A DNA stretch of 64,000 nucleotides from Oenococcus kitaharae DSM 17330 (GTDB lineage: Bacteria; Bacillota; Bacilli; Lactobacillales; Lactobacillaceae). The notes under the pieces are model-generated. The model was not told the origin of the DNA. It made no database searches and was given only the letters and a program-made list of their open reading frames with translations. Location: contig NZ_CM001398.1 in NCBI RefSeq assembly GCF_000241055.1, positions 959,123 through 1,023,122 of the forward strand, written 5' to 3'. The translations under genes were made by a program, and so were the position numbers. Positions 41,352 to 52,067 of this stretch are shown here, piece by piece (within the stretch, counting starts at the first letter, position 1; each line of letters begins with the position of its first letter).

Positions 41352-42317
41352 ATGACAAAATTATTGCTATTGGAAAAAATCAAGGAAGAGAATGCGGCTC
41401 AAATTCGTCGGGATTTTCCTGATTTGGAACTTATTAATGTTGATGAGATGCGCGATGACCTGATTGACCAGATCGATATTGTTTATGGACAGTTTGCTAA
41501 GGGCCAGGGATTCAGCCCTTGGTTTAAAAAAGTGGTGCCGAACGGCAAATCACTGAAATGGCTGCAGACAATTTCTGCAGGTATTGATTTTCTGCCTTTA
41601 ACTGAGTTGGCAAAACGCGGTGTGATTGTCTCTAATATGAGCGGCCTGCATTCTGAGGCAATTTCTGAAAATGTCTTGGCTTATATCTTGATACTGAATC
41701 GCGGCATCAAGCAGGCCCTTTCTAATCAGGCCAAACATGTTTGGGATTTGAATCTATCGGGAATTAGACAATTGCAGCAGAAAAAAATAGCTATTTTTGG
41801 AACTGGTGCAATTGGTTCGGCTGTGGCCAAACTGTTGAAGCCTTTTGATGTGAGGGTTATCGGTGTTAATCGTCACGGCCAGCCTTTGGCGAATTTTGAT
41901 CAGGTTATTACGCATGATCAGCTAGATGCGGTTAGAGATGCAGATTATGTCATCAACGACATGCCCTTGACCGATCAGACGCGGGGATATTTTAACGCGG
42001 ACTTCTTTAAAACGTTAACGGCGGCACCGGTGTTCATTAATGTTGGCCGCGGCCCCAGTGTCGTACAAGCTGATTTGGTCAAAGCTTTAGATGCTGGCTT
42101 AATTTCCGGAGCAGCTTTGGATGTGTTTGAAAAGGAACCGCTTGAATTGGATTCGCCTCTTTGGGATCGCGAAAATGTGATTGTGACGCCGCATTCATCG
42201 GCTTTGTTGGAACACTATCGCCGGGATGCTTACAAAATTTTTGGTAAAAATTTGACAAGTTATTTGAAGACTGGAAAACTAGCCATTAATCAAGTTAATT
42301 TGAAAGAGGGCTATTAA
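41352..42317 (+). CDS. D-isomer 2-hydroxyacid dehydrogenase family protein
   Basis: The NAD(P)-dependent reductase has 321 residues. The Rossmann motif is GTGAIGSAVAKLL, the substrate Arg lies in FINVGRGPSV, the Glu in FEKEPLELDS and the catalytic His in VTPHSSAL. A glyoxylate, hydroxypyruvate or branched 2-oxoacid substrate is plausible; the exact one cannot be told. The stop overlaps the next gene's ATG, so it forms an operon with the iminopeptidase-like gene. Confidence 0.9.
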   Translation: MTKLLLLEKIKEENAAQIRRDFPDLELINVDEMRDDLIDQIDIVYGQFAKGQGFSPWFKKVVPNGKSLKWLQTISAGIDFLPLTELAKRGVIVSNMSGLHSEAISENVLAYILILNRGIKQALSNQAKHVWDLNLSGIRQLQQKKIAIFGTGAIGSAVAKLLKPFDVRVIGVNRHGQPLANFDQVITHDQLDAVRDADYVINDMPLTDQTRGYFNADFFKTLTAAPVFINVGRGPSVVQADLVKALDAGLISGAALDVFEKEPLELDSPLWDRENVIVTPHSSALLEHYRRDAYKIFGKNLTSYLKTGKLAINQVNLKEGY

Positions 42318-43228
42318 TGAAACACGAAACAAAAATTCTCCATTTAAAAAACGGTTATGATATCTGGTCAGCATCTTTTGGCAATCCCGATGCGCCGATC
42401 AAACTCTTAGCTTTACATGGCGGCCCCGGCGGCACTTCAAAAGAATTTTGGCCATGGGCCGAAAATTTCCAAAAATACGTTGGTATGGATGTTCAAGTCT
42501 TCACTTATGATCAGCTGGGTTCTTTTTGGTCTGAATCGCCTGATTGGAGCAAGCAGGAAAACGTTGATAAATATTTGAATTACGAGTATTATTTGGACGA
42601 ATTAGAAGAAGTGCGCTCTTTGATGGGCCTGGATCACTTTTATCTGCTGGGCCATTCCTGGGGTGGCGTGCTCACCTATGAATATACGTTGGCCCATCCG
42701 GAGCATTTAAAAGGATCGATCGTCTATTCAATGACCGATAATATTAAAGATTATGTGACTTCGATTAATCAGGAACGTTTGGATTTATTGGGCCAAGATG
42801 AAGTTGATTATATGAAATCGATTGAAGCGAAAAACGATTTCACGGATCCACGCTATCACAAAGATGTCAATAAACTCTACCATGAGAATATTGAGAGAAC
42901 CGATAGTTACGATCCTGATGCTGGGCCGGATTTGCTGGCGACAGACGTTTACAATCATTTCCAAGGAAACAATGAATTTGTCGTCACTGGTATTTTAAAA
43001 GATTGGAATATTCGTCCACGTCTGCATGAAATCACACGCCCAATGCTGCTGACCACGGGCGAAAAAGATACGATGCCGGTCTGGTCCATGGAAGCCACGG
43101 CTAAAGAGATTCCTGGCGCCGAATTGTTTGTCAATAAAGATGGCGGCCATCATCACGCGGTCGATCACCCTGTTGCTTTTTATAATAATTTAGCAGCTTT
43201 TCTCAAACGTGTTGAAGCTGCACAATAA
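42317..43228 (+). CDS. Proline iminopeptidase-type alpha/beta hydrolase
   Basis: The protein has 303 residues. It shows the oxyanion motif HGGPGGTSKEF, the nucleophile elbow GHSWGG (Ser), an Asp in GEKDTMP and a His near the C-terminus (GGHHHAVDHP). This is the PepI / L-amino-acid amidase pattern that removes N-terminal proline from peptides. It completes a small peptide/2-hydroxyacid unit next to pepQ. The terminator follows directly. Confidence 0.9.
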   Translation: MKHETKILHLKNGYDIWSASFGNPDAPIKLLALHGGPGGTSKEFWPWAENFQKYVGMDVQVFTYDQLGSFWSESPDWSKQENVDKYLNYEYYLDELEEVRSLMGLDHFYLLGHSWGGVLTYEYTLAHPEHLKGSIVYSMTDNIKDYVTSINQERLDLLGQDEVDYMKSIEAKNDFTDPRYHKDVNKLYHENIERTDSYDPDAGPDLLATDVYNHFQGNNEFVVTGILKDWNIRPRLHEITRPMLLTTGEKDTMPVWSMEATAKEIPGAELFVNKDGGHHHAVDHPVAFYNNLAAFLKRVEAAQ

Positions 43229-43235
43229 TTTTTTT

Positions 43236-43258
43236 AGATCCGCCTGCGGGTCTTTTTT
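43236..43258 (+). terminator. Intrinsic terminator after the iminopeptidase gene
   Basis: AGATCCG-CCTG-CGGGTCT (one G-U pair) is followed by a T-run. Confidence 0.8.
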
Positions 43259-43266
43259 ATTACCGC

Positions 43267-43272
43267 TATAAT
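43267..43272 (+). promoter_or_regulatory. -10 element of ruvA, six bases before the ATG
   Basis: TATAAT ends 6 bases before the ATG at 43279. No Shine-Dalgarno fits in between, so transcription would start at or next to the start codon. Confidence 0.6.
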
Positions 43273-43278
43273 TTTCAT

Positions 43279-43863
43279 ATGTATGATTTTCTGATCGGCC
43301 AGATCAAAACACATGGCGCCAATTATATTGGGCTGGACGTTAATGGTGTCGGCTTTAAAATTTTTACGCCTAATCCATACGGCTACAAGCAAGAGAGCCA
43401 AACGACGATTTTTACTGAACAAATTGTTCGAGAAAATGAGATCAGTCTTTATGGTTTTGCGACAGCTGATGACCGCAATTTGTTTCAAAAATTATTAAAT
43501 GTCTCGGGTATCGGGCCAAAATCGGCTTTGGCGATTATTGCTGGTGGTGATCGCAATGGCCTGATCGCAGCTGTTGAACAAGGAAAACCAGACTATCTGA
43601 CTAAGTTCCCTGGGATTGGCAAAAAGACGGCCCAGCAAATTGTGCTGGATTTGAAGGGTAAATTAGGCGCTTTACTGAGTGATCAAACAGATTTAGCTGT
43701 TGCCACGACCATGTCTCAAGCACTAGAAGATGCTTTAGCTGCTTTAGTCGCTTTAGGATTTTCCGAAAAAGACGTGCATCGGATTAACAAAAGTTTGGCA
43801 GCTTTGCCTGACTTAACAACGGACGCTTATATTCAAAAAGGGCTTAAACTATTAACTAAATGA
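43279..43863 (+). CDS. ruvA: Holliday junction branch migration protein RuvA
   Basis: The protein has 194 residues. An OB-fold N-terminus ([28 protein letters not shown]) is followed by two helix-hairpin-helix motifs ([16 protein letters not shown] and [22 protein letters not shown]). A C-terminal domain that contacts RuvB follows. RuvA tetramers clamp four-way DNA junctions. Its stop overlaps the ruvB start. No Shine-Dalgarno is seen upstream, which points to a leaderless transcript. Confidence 0.96.
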   Translation: MYDFLIGQIKTHGANYIGLDVNGVGFKIFTPNPYGYKQESQTTIFTEQIVRENEISLYGFATADDRNLFQKLLNVSGIGPKSALAIIAGGDRNGLIAAVEQGKPDYLTKFPGIGKKTAQQIVLDLKGKLGALLSDQTDLAVATTMSQALEDALAALVALGFSEKDVHRINKSLAALPDLTTDAYIQKGLKLLTK

Positions 43864-44879
43864 ATGAAGATGATAAAAAAATTTTAGATGCACAAGCATT
43901 GGCCGATGATAATGACGCCGAGTTGACTTTGCGTCCCCAGTATTTGAGCGAATATATCGGACAAAAGGAAATCAAAGATCAGCTGTCAGTCTATTTAAAA
44001 GCGGCCAAACAGCGCAAGGAAGCATTGGATCATGTTCTGCTTTTCGGGCCGCCTGGATTAGGCAAGACAACTTTAGCTGTCGTGATTGCTAATGAAATGG
44101 GTGCCAATATTAAGACGACCTCCGGCCCAGCGATTGAAAAGGCCGGTGATCTGGTGGCACTGCTTAATGAGTTGGAAGCTGGCGATATTTTATTTATCGA
44201 TGAAATTCATCGTCTGCCCAAAAGTGTCGAAGAAGTTCTTTACTCTGCCATGGAAGATTTTTACGTCGATATCGTGGTCGGCCAAGGCGAAACGGCGCAC
44301 GCGATCCATTTCCCTTTGCCGCCTTTTACTTTGATTGGTGCTACGACGCGAGCCGGCATGCTGTCGGCACCTTTGCGTGACCGCTTTGGGATTGTCGCTC
44401 ACATGCGTTTTTATCCGGTCAGCGATTTGCAGCTGATTGCCCGGCGCTCGGCTGAAATTTTCAATACCTCGATTGCGGCTTCTGGTGCAGCTGAACTGGC
44501 TTTGCGTTCCCGGGGTACGCCGCGTATCGTTAATCGTTTGTTAAAACGCGTGCGGGATTTTGCTCAAGTGGCCGGCAAATCTGAAATTGACCAGCAGACG
44601 GTTAACTCGGCTTTAAATAAATTACAAGTGGATGGCTGCGGTCTTGATGAGACGGATCTCAAGTATTTGAAAACTTTGATTCAGCAGTATAAGGGCGGCC
44701 CGGCCGGTGTGAATGCCTTAGCCTCTAATATCGGTGAAGACACCGAGACTGTCGAAGAAATGATTGAGCCTTATTTATTGCAGATTGGTTTTATCCAGAG
44801 AACGCCGCGCGGTCGGCAAGCTACTGAAGCCGCTTACGAGCATCTGCATATCCCATATCAAACAGGGCTGCAGGCATAA
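43860..44879 (+). CDS. ruvB: Holliday junction helicase motor RuvB
   Basis: The AAA+ motor has 339 residues: Walker [21 protein letters not shown], Walker [13 protein letters not shown], sensor [18 protein letters not shown] and the C-terminal winged helix ([15 protein letters not shown]). The start overlaps the end of ruvA by 4 bases. With RuvA it drives junction migration in recombination repair. Confidence 0.97.
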   Translation: MNEDDKKILDAQALADDNDAELTLRPQYLSEYIGQKEIKDQLSVYLKAAKQRKEALDHVLLFGPPGLGKTTLAVVIANEMGANIKTTSGPAIEKAGDLVALLNELEAGDILFIDEIHRLPKSVEEVLYSAMEDFYVDIVVGQGETAHAIHFPLPPFTLIGATTRAGMLSAPLRDRFGIVAHMRFYPVSDLQLIARRSAEIFNTSIAASGAAELALRSRGTPRIVNRLLKRVRDFAQVAGKSEIDQQTVNSALNKLQVDGCGLDETDLKYLKTLIQQYKGGPAGVNALASNIGEDTETVEEMIEPYLLQIGFIQRTPRGRQATEAAYEHLHIPYQTGLQA

Positions 44880-44896
44880 TTAAAGGGAGCCAAACG

Positions 44897-45514
44897 ATGA
44901 AAATTTTGGTTACAGGGTTTGATCCTTTCGGCCCGGATAAAGTTAATCCTTCCTGGCAGACTGCAGCAGCCTTGCCGGACAAGATTTTTGGCAGTCAAAT
45001 TATTAAAAAAATGCTGCCGACAGTTTTTGCTGAGGCAAAAGATCAGCTGGAAGCGGATATTCACGAAATCCAGCCGGACTTGGTTTTATGTTTGGGCCTG
45101 GCAGGCGGACGTTCTAAAATCACTTTGGAAAAAGTCGCAATTAATTATGTTGATGCTCGGATTCCGGATAATAGCGGTGCACAGCCAATTGGAGCCTTGG
45201 ACCCGCTCGGTCCGGATGCTTATTTTGAAAATTATGAAGTTAAAGAACTAGTCGATCGTTTACAGCAGCAGCATCTGCCTGTGGCAATGTCTTTGTCAGC
45301 TGGGTCTTATGTCTGCAATGCGACAAGCTATTTTTTGTTAAACATATTGCATCATCAGTATCCAAAAGCGGTTGGCGCCTTTATTCATATCCCATATACG
45401 CCAGAAATGGGTTACGTTGATCAGCCCAGTTTGCCCTTAGCAGTTGATGCACAGACAATCACGGCTTATTTAACAGAAATGATTCAGGATTTAAAAGAGG
45501 AGAAACATGACTGA
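44897..45514 (+). CDS. pcp: Pyrrolidone-carboxylate peptidase (pyroglutamyl peptidase I)
   Basis: The cysteine peptidase has 205 residues and removes N-terminal pyroglutamate. Motifs are [16 protein letters not shown], Glu in [10 protein letters not shown], Cys in [15 protein letters not shown] and His in [11 protein letters not shown]. All members of the catalytic triad are present. AAAGGGAG precedes the ATG. It overlaps the start of queA by 8 bases. Confidence 0.95.
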   Translation: MKILVTGFDPFGPDKVNPSWQTAAALPDKIFGSQIIKKMLPTVFAEAKDQLEADIHEIQPDLVLCLGLAGGRSKITLEKVAINYVDARIPDNSGAQPIGALDPLGPDAYFENYEVKELVDRLQQQHLPVAMSLSAGSYVCNATSYFLLNILHHQYPKAVGAFIHIPYTPEMGYVDQPSLPLAVDAQTITAYLTEMIQDLKEEKHD

Positions 45515-46586
45515 AGAAAAAACACCACACTACACTTTGAGCGATTTTGATTATGATCTGCCCAAAGAATTAATCGCCCAGACACCCTTAAAGCAGCGTG
45601 ACAGCTCCCGCATGCTGGTTTTAAACGCTGACAGTGGTGCTTATGAGGACAAACATTTTTATGACATTCTTGATTATTTAAATCCCGGTGATGCTTTGGT
45701 GATGAATAATTCGCGTGTGATTCCTGCACGCTTGCACGGCTGGCGTCCTGATACGAAAGGGCATGTGGAGGTCTTGTTATTGCGTCAGGATCACGGTGAT
45801 GTTTGGGAGACATTGATCAAGCCAGCCAAAAAATTTCCAATCGGTTCGACAATTGATTTTGGTGACGAAAATCAGACGGTCATGACTGGTGAAGTTGTAG
45901 GCGAACTCGAGCACGGCGGACGTTATGTTGAATTTCATTATGATGGCATTTTCATGGAATTACTGGATAAATTAGGCGAGATGCCCTTGCCGCCATACAT
46001 TAAAGAAAAACTAGCTGACCAGGAACGTTATCAGACAGTCTATTCCAAAGTCGAAGGTTCTGCCGCTGCACCAACTGCCGGCCTTCATTGGACGCCGGAA
46101 CTACTGGATAAAGTCCGTGCCAAGGGTGTTAAGACGATTGAACTAACTTTGCACGTTGGCTTAGGAACTTTTCGTCCAGTCGAAGAAGAAGATATCGATC
46201 ATCACAAGATGCACTCGGAATTCTATCAGTTGAGTCAGCGGGCAGCCGATGAAATCAATCAGGTCCGCAAGCAAGGCGGAAAAATTGTTGCTACGGGAAC
46301 TACCACGATTCGGACTTTGGAGACCATTGGCCATAAATTTAATGGCGATCAATATGGACAGGAATTAAAAGCTGATTCTGGCTGGACCGATATTTTCATC
46401 AAACCCGGTTTTAAATGGACAACTGTCGATGCCTTTATTACGAATTTCCACTTGCCTAAATCGACCTTAGTCATGCTGGTCGCTGCCTTTACAGGTCGGG
46501 AAAACATTTTGAACGCCTATGCCCACGCGATTAAAGAAAAATATCGTTTCTTCTCATTTGGCGATGCGATGTTCATTCACAGATAA
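45507..46586 (+). CDS. queA: S-adenosylmethionine:tRNA ribosyltransferase-isomerase
   Basis: The enzyme has 359 residues and builds epoxyqueuosine at the wobble position of GUN-anticodon tRNAs. Motifs are [42 protein letters not shown] and [17 protein letters not shown] precedes the ATG, inside the end of pcp. It ends with a terminator. Confidence 0.95.
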   Translation: MTEEKTPHYTLSDFDYDLPKELIAQTPLKQRDSSRMLVLNADSGAYEDKHFYDILDYLNPGDALVMNNSRVIPARLHGWRPDTKGHVEVLLLRQDHGDVWETLIKPAKKFPIGSTIDFGDENQTVMTGEVVGELEHGGRYVEFHYDGIFMELLDKLGEMPLPPYIKEKLADQERYQTVYSKVEGSAAAPTAGLHWTPELLDKVRAKGVKTIELTLHVGLGTFRPVEEEDIDHHKMHSEFYQLSQRAADEINQVRKQGGKIVATGTTTIRTLETIGHKFNGDQYGQELKADSGWTDIFIKPGFKWTTVDAFITNFHLPKSTLVMLVAAFTGRENILNAYAHAIKEKYRFFSFGDAMFIHR

Positions 46587-46594
46587 ATCCTGCT

Positions 46595-46618
46595 AAACAG
46601 CCGAAAAGCTGTTTTTTA
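46595..46618 (+). terminator. Intrinsic terminator after queA
   Basis: AACAGC-CGAAAA-GCTGTT is followed by TTTT. Confidence 0.85.
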
Positions 46619-46643
46619 TTCGCTGCGATTCTAAAATAGAAGC

Positions 46644-47627
46644 ATGTGCACATCGATTTTCCAAACAGCTGAAAATGGCCAGCATTTGTTTTCTCGGACG
46701 ATGGATTGGGAAGGCCTATATGCTTTTCCAACGTTTTTATCGCGCAACTATCAGTGGCGCTCTGCTTTTGATGGGAAAACCTACAATTCCCGCTATGCCT
46801 TAATTGGCAGCGGTCATGCAGTTGCCGACCGTGCCGATATTTCTGATGGCGTCAATGAGCGCGGGTTATCAGTCCAGAAACTCACTTTTTCAGCCGGTAA
46901 AGATCATTTTGCTCAGAGCCGTAAAGCTGATCGTACACAAATTGCGCCTTTTGAGTTTCCTTTGTGGGCCATGACACAGTTTGATTCGGTCGCCTCCTTG
47001 CTGGCAGCTTTGCCGACATTGGAAATTATGAATGATCAAGAAGCTGTCCGTGAGTATGGAGAGGCTGATCTTCATTTTGCCGCGGCTGATCCGACTGGCC
47101 GTTTTGTGATTATCGAGCCCTTAAGCATGCCGATGCGCGTGATTGAAAACCCACTAGGCGTTGTGACGAATGCCGGTGATTTTCAAAAAGAGGCTGCTAA
47201 ACTAGCTGATTATATGACACTGCTTCCGGAATATGCAGCTGGTCGGCTGCCATATAATTTGCAGCACGTATCGACTGGTGATTTTTCCGGAAAAAAGCAG
47301 TTTCCCGGCGGTTATACACCCAGTGCCAGATTCATTCGCGCAGCTTATTTAAAAGAACGCATGACGGCAGCTGCAGACGAACAGCATCAGCTAGTCGCAG
47401 CTTGGCATATTTTAAATGCTGTGACTGTGCCGAAAATGCCAGCTCGTTCGCAGACTTACACAGTTTACCGTTCGGCAGTCGCACTTGAATCAAAAACACT
47501 TTATTATGAAAGCTACGATAGTCAGCAAATTTACAAAATCGTTTTGGATGATCATTTGGCAGCTCAGACAAAAGCGATATCTTTTGAAAAACAAATTCGT
47601 GATTTTCATGTACAATCATTGGATTAG
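46644..47627 (+). CDS. Cholylglycine hydrolase family enzyme (bile salt hydrolase or penicillin V acylase)
   Basis: The N-terminal nucleophile hydrolase has 327 residues. After removal of Met1, Cys2 (MCTSIF) is the nucleophile. Arg18 and Asp21 (FSRTMDW), VVTNAGDF (Asn) and TPSARFIRA (Arg) are the remaining active-site elements. The family cleaves the amide bond of conjugated bile salts, penicillin V or acyl-homoserine lactones. Which substrate applies cannot be settled by eye; the Trp after MD is not typical of classic bile salt hydrolases. TAAAAT lies exactly 6 bases before the ATG, with no Shine-Dalgarno. Confidence 0.85.
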   Translation: MCTSIFQTAENGQHLFSRTMDWEGLYAFPTFLSRNYQWRSAFDGKTYNSRYALIGSGHAVADRADISDGVNERGLSVQKLTFSAGKDHFAQSRKADRTQIAPFEFPLWAMTQFDSVASLLAALPTLEIMNDQEAVREYGEADLHFAAADPTGRFVIIEPLSMPMRVIENPLGVVTNAGDFQKEAAKLADYMTLLPEYAAGRLPYNLQHVSTGDFSGKKQFPGGYTPSARFIRAAYLKERMTAAADEQHQLVAAWHILNAVTVPKMPARSQTYTVYRSAVALESKTLYYESYDSQQIYKIVLDDHLAAQTKAISFEKQIRDFHVQSLD

Positions 47628-47651
47628 CTTGCGACGGCTGCGAGTTTTTGT
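47626..47651 (+). terminator. Likely weak terminator after the cholylglycine hydrolase gene
   Basis: CTTGCG...TGCGAG (with G-U pairs) is followed by TTTTTG. Confidence 0.5.
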
Positions 47652-47681
47652 TTTCCCGAATGGATTGATAAGATTAAGATA

Positions 47682-49532
47682 ATGAGTTCTCTTGAAAAAC
47701 AATTAGATCGTCAAAAACATATTCGAAACTTTAGTATTGTTGCCCATATTGATCATGGTAAATCCACGATTGCTGACCGCATTTTGGAAATGACGCATAC
47801 GGTCGCTGAGCGGCAAATGAAGGCTCAGATTCTTGATGATATGCCCTTGGAACGCGAGCGCGGCATCACGATCAAAATGAATGCTGTTGAGGTACATTAT
47901 GATGCCAAAGATGGCCAACGCTACATCTTTCATCTGATTGATACGCCTGGGCATGTCGATTTTTCCTATGAAGTTTCCCGGGCACTAGCGGCTGCTGATG
48001 GTGCTTTATTGGTTGTGGATGCAAGCCAGGGCGTGCAGGCACAGACTTTAGCCAATGTTTATTTGGCTTTAGATAATAATCTGGAAATTCTGCCGGTTAT
48101 CAATAAGATTGATCTGCCTTCAGCGGATCCGGCCGGTACCAAAGCAGAAATTGAGGATGATATCGGTATTGATACGAGCGAAGCTGTCGATGTCTCAGCT
48201 AAAAGCGGCTTAGGCATAGACCGTTTATTGGAACAGATTGTTCATGTAATCCCGGCACCTAGTGGAGATTTATTAGCACCGCTGCAGGCTCTAGTGTTTG
48301 ATTCAAAATATGACCCTTATCGCGGTGTTGTTTTGTCTATTCGTGTTAAAGAAGGGCAGGTACATGTCGGTGATAAGATTCGTTTGATGAATTCACAGAC
48401 GGATTATGAAGTGACTGAGTTAGGGGTTTTCTCGCCTGATGCACGTCCTTTAGAGGAATTGATCGCCGGGGATGTCGGCTATTTGACAGCAGCGATTAAA
48501 GATATTCACAGCGCTCGTTCTGGTGATACGGTTACCTTGGCAGATCGCCCGGCAGCGCATCCTCTAAAAGGGTACCGGCCGATGACATCCATGGTTTATG
48601 CTGGTATTTATCCCAGTGACAACGCTCGTTATAACGATTTGCGCGATGCACTGGACAAATTAAGCTTAAATGATGCCAGCTTGGAATATGAACCGGAAAC
48701 TTCAACAGCTTTAGGCTTTGGTTTTCGTGTTGGTTTTCTAGGCCTGCTGCACATGGATGTTGTCCAAGAACGTCTGGAACGCGAATTTGATTTGGAAATT
48801 GTCATTACAGCGCCGACAGTCACTTACCATGTGCTTAAAAGTGACGGTAGCGAAGTCGATGTTTCCAATCCATCTGAATTACCGGATGCCAGCCAAATTA
48901 AAGAAATTCGCGAGCCCTTTGTTCATGCGACAATCATGGTACCCGAGGAATTTGTCGGGCCGGTCATGGAATTAGCTCAGGCCAAACGCGGTATTTTTAT
49001 CACGATGAATTATCTGGACAAATCGCGTGTCAATGTTGAATATAAAATACCCTTGTCGGAAATTATTTTCGATTTCTTTGACAAACTGAAATCATCGACT
49101 AAGGGCTATGCCAGCTTGGATTATAGTTTGGATGGCTTTGTGGCCAGCGATTTAAAACGGATTGATATCCTCTTAAATGGCGATAAAATTGATGCCTTGA
49201 GCTTTATTGCATACAAAGATTTTGCCGAGAATCGTGCTCGCGTGGTGACAAGCAAACTAAAAGAGACGATTCCGCGCCAGAATTTTGAGATTCCGATCCA
49301 GGCAGCTATTGGATCAAAAATCATCGCGCGGACCAATATTAAGGCTTACCGAAAAGATGTGACGGCCAGAATTCATACAGGAGATCCTGATAGACGTGCT
49401 AAATTATTGGACAAGCAGCGTCGAGGCAAAGCGCGTATGAAGTCAGTTGGTAAAGTCGATATTCCGCAGACAGCGTTCATGTCTATTCTGAAAAACGAAG
49501 ATGATGAGCAATATAATAAGGGGCTTTCGTGA
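47682..49532 (+). CDS. lepA: Elongation factor 4 (ribosome back-translocase)
   Basis: The GTPase has 616 residues: [13 protein letters not shown] (G1), RGITIK (G2), DTPGHVDF (G3), NKIDLP (G4). Domains III and V are EF-G-like, and the unique C-terminal domain includes [15 protein letters not shown]. It helps ribosomes under ionic or acid stress. The ATG lacks a clear Shine-Dalgarno, and TAAGAT lies about 7 bases upstream. Confidence 0.97.
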   Translation: MSSLEKQLDRQKHIRNFSIVAHIDHGKSTIADRILEMTHTVAERQMKAQILDDMPLERERGITIKMNAVEVHYDAKDGQRYIFHLIDTPGHVDFSYEVSRALAAADGALLVVDASQGVQAQTLANVYLALDNNLEILPVINKIDLPSADPAGTKAEIEDDIGIDTSEAVDVSAKSGLGIDRLLEQIVHVIPAPSGDLLAPLQALVFDSKYDPYRGVVLSIRVKEGQVHVGDKIRLMNSQTDYEVTELGVFSPDARPLEELIAGDVGYLTAAIKDIHSARSGDTVTLADRPAAHPLKGYRPMTSMVYAGIYPSDNARYNDLRDALDKLSLNDASLEYEPETSTALGFGFRVGFLGLLHMDVVQERLEREFDLEIVITAPTVTYHVLKSDGSEVDVSNPSELPDASQIKEIREPFVHATIMVPEEFVGPVMELAQAKRGIFITMNYLDKSRVNVEYKIPLSEIIFDFFDKLKSSTKGYASLDYSLDGFVASDLKRIDILLNGDKIDALSFIAYKDFAENRARVVTSKLKETIPRQNFEIPIQAAIGSKIIARTNIKAYRKDVTARIHTGDPDRRAKLLDKQRRGKARMKSVGKVDIPQTAFMSILKNEDDEQYNKGLS

Positions 49533-50227
49533 TTGGCCATGTTAAAAAATTAATCATGTTTGCTTCGGGGATGATTTTTTTGGTCGTCCTTTTTTCACTT
49601 TTTTTCTATCTTTACAATCAGCCAAACAGTCAATTAGCCAGGCGCGATGCGGCTATTATTTACCGCGGGGCTTTAACGAATCGCTTAGATTCGGCCTACA
49701 TTTATTCCGGTCGTCCAGTCAACAAGTCTGACTATATTCATAGTATTCAGATTAATTTGGGACGCAATCTTGTTTTAAGCCCATCTTTAACCTATAAAAA
49801 AATTCACTACCAGAGGCAAGCGGTACTGCATGATATTGCTGGTAAAATGTATCGTCTGCAATTTTCTAAAAGGCCAGTCAGTCTCGGCCGTATACTACTA
49901 AACAATACACATACAGCACGTGTTGATTATCAGGTCCAGAAAATCGATCTGGGCCGGATTTTAGATCATTTGATTAGTCTCTCTGAAAACGATTTGACAA
50001 AAGCACAGCGAAGCCCGCGTTTGTCAAATTTAAGCCAATCGCAAATTGCATTGCTTCAATATATTCTGATCTCAAACAACTGGCGGCGTTATATTGCCAC
50101 TTATAATGGGAAGGCCCCAATTGTCCGATCAAGTTTTACAATGGTCTTTGATCCGAGAAAAAAGCGCTTTGTGATTGACCGCAAAACGCTGCAATTAATT
50201 CAATCAAGTGGGGTGTCTGATGAATAA
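49529..50227 (+). CDS. Membrane-anchored protein of unknown function
   Basis: The protein has 232 residues. One N-terminal hydrophobic anchor ([22 protein letters not shown]) is followed by an extracellular, basic domain without cysteines. No family is recognised. The GTG start at 49529 overlaps the lepA stop, and AAGGGGC is upstream. Its end overlaps the next gene, so it is in an operon with lepA and the oxidoreductase. Confidence 0.65.
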   Translation: MIGHVKKLIMFASGMIFLVVLFSLFFYLYNQPNSQLARRDAAIIYRGALTNRLDSAYIYSGRPVNKSDYIHSIQINLGRNLVLSPSLTYKKIHYQRQAVLHDIAGKMYRLQFSKRPVSLGRILLNNTHTARVDYQVQKIDLGRILDHLISLSENDLTKAQRSPRLSNLSQSQIALLQYILISNNWRRYIATYNGKAPIVRSSFTMVFDPRKKRFVIDRKTLQLIQSSGVSDE

Positions 50228-51281
50228 TCATATTTCAAATCAAGTTCGGCAGGCTGCTAAGAATCTTGTTTCGGAAAAACAAACTGCCTATTCTTTTAAT
50301 CCTAAATTGCCTATTCCACAAGAAGGTGCTATTTTCAAAAAGGAAATCGGCCTGCCTGCTATTGGCGAGCATGATATTTTTGTCCAGGTGCAAGCAGTTT
50401 CTGTGAATCCCGTGGATGGCAAATTACGTACTGTCACAAATCCAAAAAAAGTTGCCGTTCTTGGTTACGATGCTTTTGGAAAAGTCCTTCAAGTCGGTAA
50501 AAGCGTCACACGCTTTCATGTTGGCGATCTGGCTTACTATGCAGGAACAACGGCCAGAAACGGCAGCAATGAACAATATCAGTCTGTTGATGAACGTCTG
50601 GCAGGCCATCCAGCTCAAAAACTGACCGCAACGCAATCAGCTGCTATGCCGTTAACCAGTCTGACTGCTTACGAAATTTTGGTTGACCATTTGGGGCTTG
50701 ATTTTCAAAGCAAGTCGGCGCAAGGCAGCAAAATGCTGGTGATTAACGGTGCTGGCGGCGTAGGCTCGATTTTGGTACAGATGGCAGCCTATTTAGGCAT
50801 TGAAGTGTCTGTCACTGCCCATTCGGAAGCTTCGATAAATTGGCTCAAACAATACCCGATTGACCGAATTTACGATTATCAGGATTTGAATGAGAATTTA
50901 GCCGACCAAAAGTTTGATTACATTGTTTTCCTGTATAACCCGGCGCCATATTGGCAGACAGCAATCGGACACATCAAGCCTTACGGCAGGCTGGTTTCAA
51001 TCGTTGGGACAGAAACACCTCTAAATATGGGTCCCTTGAAGAATATTGCTGCCCAATTTAGTTGGGAATATATGTTTGCAAAGTCGGATTTCAATCACGA
51101 TCCCTTGAGCCAAGGGCAAGCTCTGGACGAAGTAGCGCTGCTGTTAGATGCTGGTGTTTTAAAATCAACTTTGAATCAGACTTTTGATCATTTGAGTGCT
51201 GGCAACTTGATTCAAGCCTATGCACCGCTGGATTCAGGAAAAACACAAGGAAAGATTGTCTTAACGGCACCTTTCCAATAA
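50220..51281 (+). CDS. Zinc-type alcohol dehydrogenase-like / quinone oxidoreductase family protein
   Basis: The medium-chain reductase has 353 residues. It has the GroES-like N-domain (VNPVDGKLR, VLGYDAFGKVLQVG) and NADPH-binding VINGAGGVGSILVQMAAYLG. There are no catalytic zinc cysteines, so it belongs to the zinc-independent quinone/enone reductase branch. I chose the ATG at 50220, which overlaps the preceding stop; the upstream in-frame start at 50208 has no better context. The substrate is unknown. Confidence 0.9.
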   Translation: MNNHISNQVRQAAKNLVSEKQTAYSFNPKLPIPQEGAIFKKEIGLPAIGEHDIFVQVQAVSVNPVDGKLRTVTNPKKVAVLGYDAFGKVLQVGKSVTRFHVGDLAYYAGTTARNGSNEQYQSVDERLAGHPAQKLTATQSAAMPLTSLTAYEILVDHLGLDFQSKSAQGSKMLVINGAGGVGSILVQMAAYLGIEVSVTAHSEASINWLKQYPIDRIYDYQDLNENLADQKFDYIVFLYNPAPYWQTAIGHIKPYGRLVSIVGTETPLNMGPLKNIAAQFSWEYMFAKSDFNHDPLSQGQALDEVALLLDAGVLKSTLNQTFDHLSAGNLIQAYAPLDSGKTQGKIVLTAPFQ

Positions 51282-51302
51282 TTATTTTGAAAGTGAGCAA
51301 GC

Positions 51303-52064
51303 ATGACAGCACGTTTTTTTCTTGAAGATCCCGCCGAGTTTAGTAGGGAAGCTTCAATTACACAAACACATAATCCGGATGTTTTTCATCATCTTAAGGA
51401 TGTTTTGCGTGCTCGTGCTGGCGACCAAGTCGAATTAGTAGCGCAAGGGGCCGCTTATTTGGCATCGGTCAGTGATCTAACGGTTGATCGAATAAAATTC
51501 CAAAGCATTACTGCCATTGCTAAGAATCCGGAAATGCCCAAGAAGATAACTTTAGTGCTGCCGCTGCTTAAATCTGATCATCTCGACTGGTTGATACAAA
51601 AAGCGACTGAACTTGGATGCGGGCAAATTATCTTGACGAACTTTGTTTATAGTGTGGCTCAGGCTTCTAAAATTGATCGCAAGCTGCCTCGCTGGAAAAA
51701 AATTATTAAGAATGCTGCCGAACAGTCGCATCGCTTAGTGCTGCCGGATCTCTCTTTTCAAAAAGATTATCTTCAGACAGTTCGGCTTTCGGCCAGCCAG
51801 ATTGGCCTTGTTGCCTGGGAAGAAAGCGCTAAATCCGGTGAAACCAGTAACCTGCACGCCTCCTTGCAAAAAGCCGCCCAAAATCCCGCTATTTCAGAGC
51901 TTGTGGCGGTATTGGGGCCAGAGGGAGGCATTAGCCGAAACGAAATCGCGCTTCTTCAAAATGCCGGTTTTATTTGTGTTGGTCTTGGTCCCAGAATTCT
52001 GCGGGCGGAAACCGCGCCACTTTATTTGCTCTCTGCAGCCAGTCTTTTGATAGAATTGAGCTAA
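51303..52064 (+). CDS. rsmE: 16S rRNA m3U1498 methyltransferase
   Basis: The SPOUT-family enzyme has 253 residues and methylates U1498 in the ribosomal decoding centre. It has a PUA-like N-domain and a knotted SAM-binding C-domain: VLPLLKSDHLDWLIQKATELG, AAEQSHR, the AVLGPEGGISRNE loop and LGPRILRAETAPLYLL. AAAGTGAGC precedes the ATG. It stands before a small membrane gene and rel. Confidence 0.95.
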   Translation: MTARFFLEDPAEFSREASITQTHNPDVFHHLKDVLRARAGDQVELVAQGAAYLASVSDLTVDRIKFQSITAIAKNPEMPKKITLVLPLLKSDHLDWLIQKATELGCGQIILTNFVYSVAQASKIDRKLPRWKKIIKNAAEQSHRLVLPDLSFQKDYLQTVRLSASQIGLVAWEESAKSGETSNLHASLQKAAQNPAISELVAVLGPEGGISRNEIALLQNAGFICVGLGPRILRAETAPLYLLSAASLLIELS

Positions 52065-52067
52065 CTT

